A DNA stretch of 64,000 bases from Calonectria ilicicola. Lineage: Eukaryota > Ascomycota > Sordariomycetes > Hypocreales > Nectriaceae. The stretch covers positions 2,232,001 through 2,296,000 of the forward strand of contig CP085831.1 in the NCBI GenBank assembly GCA_020809705.1. Reading direction: 5' to 3'. Below are positions 56,184-64,000 of the stretch, in pieces. The notes under the pieces are model-generated. The model saw nothing but the letters and a program-made list of their open reading frames with translations. It did no database searches and was not told where the DNA came from. The number at the start of each line of letters is the position of its first letter. Within the stretch, counting starts at the first letter, position 1. The position numbers and the translations under genes are program-made.

Positions 56184-59014
56184 ATGTTTTTGAATCTGAA
56201 TACGGTCGTGTGGTCTCTATCTGTCCATCTTTTATATTGGGCTGATGCGTTCCGTACTTCCGGCACTAGACTTCATATCAGGGACTGTCATCCACCGCTT
56301 GAATACGCCCCGGAATTTGAACCTCTGGGATGTTACTCTGACAATGGGGATGATAGAACACTTCAGGGAATGACTTACAATTTGTACCAGAATTCCCCGA
56401 CTGCCCGTGCAAAAGCATGTGGTCTTGCTGGCTTTTCGTATTCTGGCACTGAGTATGGAATGTGGGTTATGGAAATTGACCAGTACATGAATTATATTGA
56501 AAAGATTCTTAGGGAGTGCCATTGCGGCAGTACTATCAATGGCGACATTAAGGAAGTTGGGGATTTATTTTGTGACTGGAATGCTCTGGAAACTCGTCTT
56601 CTACATGTGAAGGAACCTGGTAGTAAGTTATATCCTCAGTATAAATCAACAGCGCACTCATGAAAAGAAGCATAAGTCTGTACAAAATCTCGAATCCTCT
56701 ACTCGAACCATATATTGGAAACTTCCCAGACTGTAAACGGGACCCTCTGTGTTCAAATCAGATTTGCAACCATGGACTTCCCGCCAGAGCTCGTGCCAAG
56801 GCACTCATTGCTCGAATGACGATACAAGAAAAGTTGGATAACCTCGTGAATAACGCTCCGGGAGTTCCTAGGCTGGGAATAAATCCTTATCAATGGTGGG
56901 GAGAGGCCTTGCATGGATTAGCCCAAGCGCCTGCTACTCAATTTGCCTCGAATGGCAACTTTAGCTATGCAACTTCATTTCCTCAGCCTATAGTGATTGG
57001 GGCTGCGTTTGACGATGAATTGGTTCAAGCCATTGGTCAAGTCATTAGTACGGAAGTAAGGGCATTCAGTAATGTTGGGAGAGCCGGGTTGAACATATTT
57101 GTAAGAAGAAACCTTAATTGAGAAGAAACAAAGAAGCTAACATCCCAGTCTCCAACAATCAACGCATTCAAGGACCCTAGATGAGGACGCGGTCAAGAAT
57201 CTCCAGGGGAAGACCCGTTTCGTCTACAAAACTATGTCAAATCCATGTTATCAGGGTTTGAAGACAAGAGCTCTGGATACAAGAAAGTCCTTGCTACCTG
57301 CAAGCATTTTGCAGGTAACGATTTTGAAAATTACATGGGCCAAGAGCGATACGGATTTGATGCCATCATTAGCCCACAAGAGCTTTCTGAGTACTACCTA
57401 CCGCCATTCAAGACTTGTGCCATGAACAAGGAGGTGAGTTCATTCATGTGCAGTTACAATGCCATCAACGGCATACCGATGTGCGCAAATGAATATATTT
57501 TGGAGACCATTCTACGGAAGCACTGGGGATGGCAGTCAGACGATCATTACGTTGTCACTGACTGCGATTGTGTTCCACTGATGGTGACACATCACAAGTA
57601 TGTATCAACTTATGGAGAAGCCGCTGCTGCTGCAATCAAGGCCGGCACAGACTTGGAATGCAACACCAAATACACGTTTCTCGACGCACGAGCCTTGCAC
57701 TCGGCTTGGAACCAATCTCTTATCTCCGAAGAATATGTTGATAAATCAATCGCGCGTTTATATACTGCCCTAATCACTGCGGGGATGTTTGATCCCGCCG
57801 AAAGTCAACCACTTCGACAGTTGTCGTGGGATGACGTCAACACCGAGTCAGCTCAACGATTAGCCTATCAGGCGGCTGTTGATGGCACAGTTCTGATCAA
57901 AAACGAAGACATCCTTCCTTTTGATAAGGACACCAAAGCGTCCTTTGCGTTCATTGGACCGTGGGTAAATGCTTCGGACTCCATGCAAGGCATCTACTCT
58001 GGCCCAGCACCCTACTTGATTTCCCCGTTCGAGGCAGCGATGGACCTGGGTCTTACCTTCACTTCGCAGCTAGGAGTCAAAATGAGTGACACTGATGAGT
58101 CCTTTGAAAACACCATTACTGTCGCCTCTGAAGCAGATTACATCGTTTATATGGGCGGTATTGACCACACCTTGGAAGCGGAAGCAAGAGATCGGGAACA
58201 TATTGCTTGGCCTGAGGCGCAGCTCAAATTTCTAGAGGCTCTCGTTAAGCTCGAGAAACCGATTGTTATTGTCCAGTTTGGAGGTGGCCAACTTGATGAT
58301 ACGGACTTGATCAATTCGAATTCTATCAAAGCACTGCTTTGGGCTGGGATTCCTGGTCAATCTGGTGGGAAGGCAGTTTTGGATATTCTGTTCGGAATTG
58401 CAGCACCAGCTGGGAGGCTGCCCATAACTCAGTATCCAGCTTCCTATGCAGAGAAGGTTCCCTCCACTGACATGAATCTACGACCAGCTGCAGGCAATTC
58501 CAACCTTGGGAGAACTTATATGTGGTACAATGGTTCGACACCCGTACCATTCGGATTTGGGCTTCACTATACCTCGTTCGATGTACAAATCAGAGAGAGT
58601 TTGATGAAAGAAATACCAACGTTGGAAGAGCTTAGTGCGCCTTTGGGAGATCCTTGGCAAGATGTGCTTCAGAGGACTGCACTGACGCTTCCAGTGACTG
58701 TAACAAACACTGGGTCAGTAACATCAGACTACGTAGCCTTGGTGTTTCTGAGATCCGATGTTGGGCCTGAACCAAGGCCATTGAAGACATTGGTGTCGTA
58801 TTCTCGTCTGCGAGACATCGAACCAGGCAAATCAATGACAGTCAATCTAGTGGTCACGGTGGAACGGTTGGTCAGGGTCGAAGAAAGTGGCAATCGCGTA
58901 TTGTATTCAGGCAACTACGAGATTTTCATCGACGTGGATGAAAAGGCATCGCATGGCTTTAAGCTGTTGGGAGAAGCATCGATTATTGAAGAATTTCCGC
59001 AAGATTTACACTAG
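56184..59014 (+). pseudogene. WSC-domain-GH3 beta-xylosidase with a frameshift and a Trp-to-stop change
   Basis: A signal-like N-terminus (MFLNLNTVVWSLSVHLLYWADA) is followed by a WSC carbohydrate-binding module: LGCYSDNGDDRTLQG, ACGLAGFSYSGTEYGM, ECHCGSTING. A 51-nt, stop-free interval splits EYGM from ECHCG and is best read as an intron. Near 56571-56585 the frame shifts: CSGNSSSTCEGTW continues the WSC module one frame away and then splices in phase (donor GTAAGT at 56622) into the GH3 part. GH3 features: PGVPRLGINPYQWWGEALHG, SYATSFPQPIVIGAAFDD, VVTDCDCV with the nucleophile Asp, the second alpha/beta domain, and a C-terminal FnIII-like domain (VTNTGSVTSDYVALVFL). In the family-defining DPRWGRGQE the Trp codon is TGA at 57182-57184. 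Intact homologues are secreted xylo-oligosaccharide hydrolases of the XlnD type. Confidence 0.8.
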
Positions 59015-59941
59015 TCAATTACCTTAAAATGCGGTTCAATCAATTAAGGCATTTGGGGTTTCGGAACGAGACTTAGTTATCCATTTTCCCAAATTCAGTT
59101 CTTGCTGCAAAAGATCTTATTCAACCTAAATAAAGCTGGGCCCGAAAAAATTCCCATGCCTTGAGATATCAGATTGGAAACATTAGATGTAGGGACTATT
59201 TAATTTACGATGAAGGTCATATTCTAAGCTGTGCGCATTCACCAAATTTGCTCCACATCAGTCTGCTGGTTGTCTGGATAATCGATATTGAACACAGGAG
59301 AAGAAGCGAGGTGGATGTGCTTGCATGTTCGCTGTCGCGCCTTGGTCATCATTCATTATTCGACTAACCTATCTCAATAGCCGACATTTAGCTGGGCCGA
59401 CATGGACACGCGTACACGACAGACTATTGCAAGCCACATTCAAGGCTGACCTAACAATTGGCTTTCGTGGGTGGCGGCCCCGCCGCCACCAGACACTAGA
59501 CCCGATGTGTTAGCCTGCCCCTTGACTTATATTGTGACATTCCTCTTTTTTTTTAAATTCATGTCCACGAATGCGATGCGTTGTTGCCGCACTTCCGTAA
59601 ACTCTCACGCAATTCGTCCATGCGATGGGGCTTTAATTCTGCGCACAAAATCGATACCCGAGATACGCTAACTGGAGTTGGCTAGCAGAATGGGTCATCT
59701 ATCAGCTCAACTCAATAGTTTCAACGCAACAATCTGGGATATTTTCTTACATAGTTTAGTGTCGAGAATATCTGATGATTGCTGCAGGGTACCGGTTCAA
59801 CGCACGGAAGGGTTTGCGGATTGTTCCTTTACCCGCTACACTACTATAAGGGAAAGCCTTGGAACTTTTCACGGTCCCAATAGCTCTCTGCCTTTTTGCG
59901 CGCGTGAATTGGCTTGAGAGACAACCCCCGTGTCCCGCAAG
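59015..59941. other. Intergenic spacer
   Basis: No gene recognised. Frames at 59325-59917 overlap in several phases and carry no motif. The end contains the promoter of the gene at 59942. Confidence 0.45.
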
Positions 59942-61568
59942 ATGAAGACCGCCTACCTTTTTTTGGCCTTGATGACAGTGTGGGGAGGTGTAGATGCAAT
60001 CCCTAGTGCGAAGGAGCGTTATTGCTCAGAAGATTCGTGTCTCAGAGGTAATGCCAACCTGTATAAATCCAGCTTCATTTGACTAATGCTTGTTTTCCTT
60101 CCATAGCTATCGTTGGCCATGGCATTTCTAACCGTCATGGAAAGAATGATTGCATCAGCAATCTTGCAGTCACTGTTACTCCCAAAGTCGAGTAAGTACC
60201 TGTCAAATATACTCTACTGTAGTCATTGTTGGGCATCAAGTACTCATTAATATCTCTTGCAGGACTGTGTCAGTCACGAAGACGGTCACTGTAACCCCAA
60301 CTGCATTGGCCCGAATCACGAAAACCCAAACAATCAATCTTGTCCGCACGACCACCATCTCTGGCACCAAGACGATCATTGACGATACGACTAGAACAGT
60401 GTTCGATGACAGAACGGCTACTGTCACACAGACCACGGGGACCGTCACCATTACTAAGACCTCTGTCGTTGACGTTACGGCTACTGTAGAGGATGACATT
60501 ACGGAAACTATAACCGATTTTGCCATCGCCACAATAACAGCTGGGTCTGGATCCGGTCAGGCCAAAGAGAAGGAACGAAGGGGCGAATCTTGCCATACTC
60601 CTGACTATGCGCGCGTCTGTGGTGGTGTGGAAAAGTATAGGAGTGCGTGCACTTGCGTGGGTGCTCAAGCCTCCACGAAAACAGCATCTGCAAGAACAAT
60701 CACCAAAACATATACAAAAACTGTTCATGCCAAAACAAAAACTGTGACAAAAGCAGTAGCAACAACAACTATCACCAAGACCATCGCCACTAGCACCACC
60801 ATTAAGACTTTGGCCACTGTCACCCAGACCTCGACCGTCGCTACTATTACACAGACACGGATTATGACAGAATTCGAGAACATTATAGCGACTGCCACTG
60901 CATCCAACGAAGTCGATCTGACTGAGACTGTTGCGACCGAGATTAAAACTCTGGTCACTGCCACAGTGACTGACGAGGTGACGACAGCTACCACAACAGT
61001 CGAGGTGACGACAACTACCACAACAGTCGAGGCAGACCCAACCGGAGGGATCGAAGTAAAGGCAACCAACCAAGAAGATGCGTGGCTTTACTTGCTGTAT
61101 GCCGATGACCAAGACACCAACGCCTACATGTGGACTTACACCGCGGGTAGCTCTGTCTACTCTGATCTTGTTACATTTTCCAGGACTGATGGCTATATCA
61201 AGATGATTACGTCTTTTTCCAAACCCGCAACGAATGGCCAATATCTCTATTACTCCACCGATAGCACTGTCTTTGGTCCAGGTGGCCAATCGTCTTATCT
61301 TGTGTTTACTAGCGAAAGCGATGCGGCCGCCGTTGGAGCTTCTCGAGTTACCTGCACCTTGGGCTCTGGGGATCAACTCACGTGCAATTGGGGGTCTGGT
61401 GGCAGCGTCGCTGAATTCTGGTATTGCAACGGAAACATAGTTCTGACGGCTGCTGGGTTTGATCCTTCCTCTCTTTGTCCTAATTATGGCGATCTTACGC
61501 AAAAGATTAACACTGTTTTAATTGATACAAGCTATACCGGAGTTGCCGCTATCACTTCAGCTTCGTAA
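59942..61568 (+). CDS. Secreted Thr-rich protein with TVT repeats and a globular C-terminus
   Basis: Three exons (59942-60047, 60107-60191, 60263-61568) give 498 residues. A signal peptide (MKTAYLFLALMTVWGGVDA) is followed by Cys-containing segments, then alternating Thr tracts such as VTKTVTVTPTAL and ITKTQTINLVRTTTI, a KEKERRGE site (possible Kex2/furin-like cleavage), a Cys cluster (CHTPDYARVCGGVEKYRSAC), a second Thr tract (KTIATSTTIKTLATVTQT), and a globular C-terminal domain of about 160 residues (DAWLYLLYADDQDTNAYMW to LCPNYGDL) with four Cys. It shares the layout of the protein at 51267. The Thr tracts resemble O-glycosylated stalks. A 410-codon frame on the opposite strand is a by-product of this composition. 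A degraded partial copy lies at 63725-63782. Confidence 0.8.
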
Positions 61569-62884
61569 TATAGAGAACATTTTAATTACACCCTATATAT
61601 TTACAAATTGACCACTGTTAATATCATCCTGTTGCCCCAATATTGACGTGATGACTATATTGAAGGATTGGGCGCTGCCGGGAGTTCAAGTCAGTTGATC
61701 TACCCTGTAGTAAACCGGGGTTGCAAGATAAAAAGAGGAACTACTGTCAGTACTCAAATAGATCATCAATCTTCCCTCCTTCAATAACTTTCAACTTGTA
61801 TAATTGATTGTTATTTTGGTCTATTCTGGCCAGGATTATTGAATTCCTTTATAAGAGCCTTCTGATCCCGACCAATAATGGCCACTGAGCATATCGACTT
61901 TGGTTACTTAAAAGGTATTCTCATCACACTCACTTCGCCATCCACCTAGCATCCCTGAGTGGGCTGTGTGTGTCTTGCAGAGATGCCGTCTCTCCAATTG
62001 CATCACATCACAAAGGACTGATTTGAAGTAGGTGGTACTGGAATGCAAATAATTTTGGAAGGTTACATCCCAGCATCGGTCCAGGTTCCGGTGTAAGACC
62101 CACCTCGGGTTGAGTCCCGAGGTGAAGGAGTAGTGTTCCCTGTGCAGTTACAATAGTGCAACAGTGTCTCCTGTGCCCCTCTTCGTTAATGGCTTCATGG
62201 TCAGAGTGGATCCGGGTAATTTCCTATCAGGAGGTTTATCATTTCGATGTGCGGCCAAGACTTGAACGCGAAGGGGTTGTAGAGTCGTGAAACATCAAAC
62301 AAGTTCCGCACATTTTCTATGAGATTAGCTTCGCCAACCCGCTTTTCCATAGTCCTAAGTCGGGCGTTAATTTGTCGTTGTCAAAAGAAATGGCATCGCT
62401 GGGTCATGTCAGAAGAGTTTTGATTGGTTTCGACTACGGAGCAAAACGATCACGATGCCCCTCTACGATTGCTTGGAGAATTGTACATAAAAGAGCCATT
62501 CTAAGTTATTGAGTTGACCGTTTGACAACAATCTCTACTTTTCTTATGATAAAATCAAAACCATGGGTTTTTAAGAGTCAATGGATTAAGATTAAATCAG
62601 GAAATCATAAATAATATCGAAAATTGGATAAAAAGTGATGTATATGAACTGGAAATAATATTGAAAATAAACTGCTGTTGAAGCTACTTGATATAAAGAC
62701 AATGTAGTGTTTGGACATGGTAAGAAATGGAAGAATTGTAGTGACATGGTCCAGAGCAGAACCCCTCCTATGATATTCGAAGTTTCGCAGAAGATTTGAC
62801 AATTGAATAGCTCGTAAAGAGGCTTTCCGTTATGGTGGACCATGTGCAAGAAGGTATCCTCTATCGTCGTTCAAAGGCGTGCTC
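61569..62884. other. Non-coding stretch with a perfect hairpin at 62101-62124
   Basis: No gene recognised. A 9-bp perfect stem (CACCTCGGG / CCCGAGGTG) with a TTGAGT loop stands out at 62101-62124. It has no T-run and is not a tRNA. Confidence 0.5.
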
Positions 62885-63289
62885 TCATTCATGGATTGGC
62901 AGTACGTGGAAGACGGGACCACCAGGCGTAGTAGCAACTTGTGGGCCTCTCTTGCTCAATCCGTTAGGTGGGCTTATGGTACCGCGGTGTAAAGCAGCCA
63001 CACCTTCAGGGGTACTTCCCTGAGGGTCTCTCTTGGGAAATCCAACCACTCCCATGTTAGGCGGGCGGGCAAGGCCACGGTGTATGGCAGCGACACCCTC
63101 AGGAGTACTTCCCTGAGGGTCCCTCTTACCAAGATCGACGATATTGCCGTCTCTAAGAACAGGCTTATGAGAATAAATTCATGAGAATAAATTCATGACA
63201 TGCGTTAAGAGAAATACATACTCAGTATTAAGTGGAGCGGCGACACCGAACCCAACTAGAGCAAACAGAACTGTCTTGGAGAAACGCAT
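62885..63289 (-). CDS. Kex2-processed repeat precursor peptide (KEP-type)
   Basis: Two exons on the minus strand (63289-63222 and 63152-62885; 69-nt intron) encode 111 residues. A signal peptide (MRFSKTVLFALVGFGVAAP) is followed by a short spacer ending DLGKR. Then come two similar units, each DPQGSTPEGVAA(I/L)HRG plus a variable PPN-containing linker (31 and 27 residues including the closing KR), and a diverged third unit (GPQVATTPGG, then PVFHVLPIHE) that ends the protein. Three KR dibasic sites separate spacer and units, so a Golgi Kex2 protease would release three small peptides. Known fungal genes of this layout include sexual pheromones, ustiloxin/phomopsin-type (dikaritin) precursors and repellent-like wall peptides. 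The units here have no Tyr and no Cys, and no modifying enzyme is next to it. The acceptor (CTTAG at 63153) was chosen because it keeps the frame. Confidence 0.75.
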
Positions 63290-64000
63290 TGTTTCCAGTA
63301 TAGAAAAATTGAGTTGATAAGATTTGTCGTAAAAATGGAAAGATTCACCTTATTTCTTTATCAAGTCTAAAACTGATTCAATCCTGATTTGATGTTCATA
63401 TATAGGAATTGTTTGAACACTCCGTGATTAAGTCATTTTACGAAATAACTAATTAAAGCATTCAAAATAAGCTTTACACAATGGAGCCCGAAGTCCATTG
63501 TTCTAGAATGAATGGAGCCCGAAATCCTTTCAATGGCTGATGAAACTATTCCCGGAGCGCGCGGGCCCCGCGGGTCCCGCCTTCCCCAAAGGAAAGTTCA
63601 ATGTATGGAGTTACCTAGCGATATTGTAGAAATCCCTGAAATAGTCTATATGGATTTTATGAATTCATGCAAGCCGATACATCTTGGCTAGGTCAAAACT
63701 GTGATCAATAACTAATGTAAGGGTGGGCGGTCAAGCCTTGACAAAAGTAGCAACTGCACCAACAATTACCAAAATGCACACTGAAGATAGATATCCTAAA
63801 CCAGAATAATAGTGAGAATAGTAACAAAATAAATATCGTGAAGAAAATCAATATTCTAACGATCAGTAGAATTTAAATTACGATTGCTTAACAGGACATT
63901 CAAACGGCGGAAGGATGGCCCGGAACTGTAGAGTGCTTTCATGGTGTTGCTTAATTGGCTACAAGGTGCAGCTGAACGAGTGACCGCGATCAAGCTGACA
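63290..64000. other. Right-end non-coding stretch
   Basis: Upstream region of the peptide gene, with a short GC-rich patch near 63555-63580 and a degraded copy of part of the TVT-repeat gene at 63725-63782. The window ends without a recognised gene start. Confidence 0.45.
63725..63782 (+). repeat. Degraded partial copy of the TVT-repeat gene
   Basis: About 58 bases align without large gaps to 60656-60715 of the secreted Thr-rich gene, with shared words such as TCAAGCCT and AACAATTACCAAAA (AACAATCACCAAAA in the gene), roughly three quarters identical by eye. Confidence 0.5.

Noticed and set aside
13881..57184. Altered genetic code (TAG as Gln, TGA as Trp) to explain the internal stops
   Set aside because: TGA and TAG are used as ordinary terminators in intact genes here (for example 4737-4739, 13545-13547, 36047-36049), and each affected gene has different stops at sites needing different residues.
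13881..57184. RIP as the single cause of all lesions
   Set aside because: TGG-to-TGA changes involve C in a CpC context on the other strand, the frameshifts are indels, and most broken genes carry only one or two lesions without visible AT enrichment. RIP remains possible for 42193-43091.
60270..61502. 410-codon open frame on the minus strand
   Set aside because: It lies wholly opposite the Thr-rich secreted protein. Thr/Val codon repeats leave the opposite strand free of stops. It has no start context, domain or intron structure of its own.
62885..63289. Alpha-pheromone or dikaritin precursor
   Set aside because: Units lack the Trp/Cys/Pro pattern of alpha-pheromones and the Tyr-centred core of dikaritins, and no UstYa-like or tyrosinase gene is seen in the window. 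It is kept as an unassigned KEP-type precursor.

Overview
The window is nuclear DNA of a filamentous ascomycete. The genes carry short introns (about 45-105 nt, GT-AG, with CTAAC-type branch points), there is a nuclear tRNA-Asp(GTC), and the families are typical of Pezizomycotina: a two-finger C2H2 regulator with a fungal TF domain, a NACHT-WD40 NLR, WSC and LysM modules, GH3 and GH43 enzymes. Gene density is moderate. An unusually large share of genes are near-intact but broken, which suggests an accessory, plant-biomass-related region that is decaying.

Layout. 0.9-15.7 kb: a decayed H-type-lectin-like fragment, a GPI-type cupredoxin-like protein, an NmrA/epimerase-like reductase, an MFS drug-type transporter with a one-base frame lesion, an ankyrin remnant, an F-box-like protein, a secreted subtilase, an APH-type kinase with an internal TAG and a small unknown protein with an internal TAG. 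18-36 kb: a cytochrome P450, a C2H2/fungal-TF regulator, a secreted Ser/Thr-rich protein, a vanillyl-alcohol-oxidase-like flavoenzyme, tRNA-Asp, and a divergent pair of carboxylesterase and FAD monooxygenase. This reads as a candidate cluster for handling phenolic (lignin-type) aromatics. A CCCCACRTT / AAYGTGGGG element recurs in the promoters of its enzymes. 36-43.6 kb: a fungal NLR (NACHT-WD40) whose N-terminus is a RelA/SpoT-like domain that appears deleted and frameshifted, a pseudogene with four in-frame stops, and a LysM remnant. 45.8-59 kb: a hemicellulose-use block with a sugar transporter (two in-frame stops), two intact GH43 enzymes and a WSC-GH3 beta-xylosidase (one frameshift and a Trp-to-TGA change). 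Two secreted TVT-repeat proteins, at 51.3 and 59.9 kb, lie in and beside this block. 62.9-63.3 kb: a small secreted precursor peptide gene with Kex2-separated repeats.

The observations I rate highest are the Kex2-repeat precursor at the right end, the RelA/SpoT-NACHT-WD40 protein, the shared promoter element across the aromatic cluster, and the pattern of single-lesion pseudogenes in which the reading frame is otherwise preserved. Everything is read from sequence alone. Family assignments rest on recognised motifs, not on database searches.
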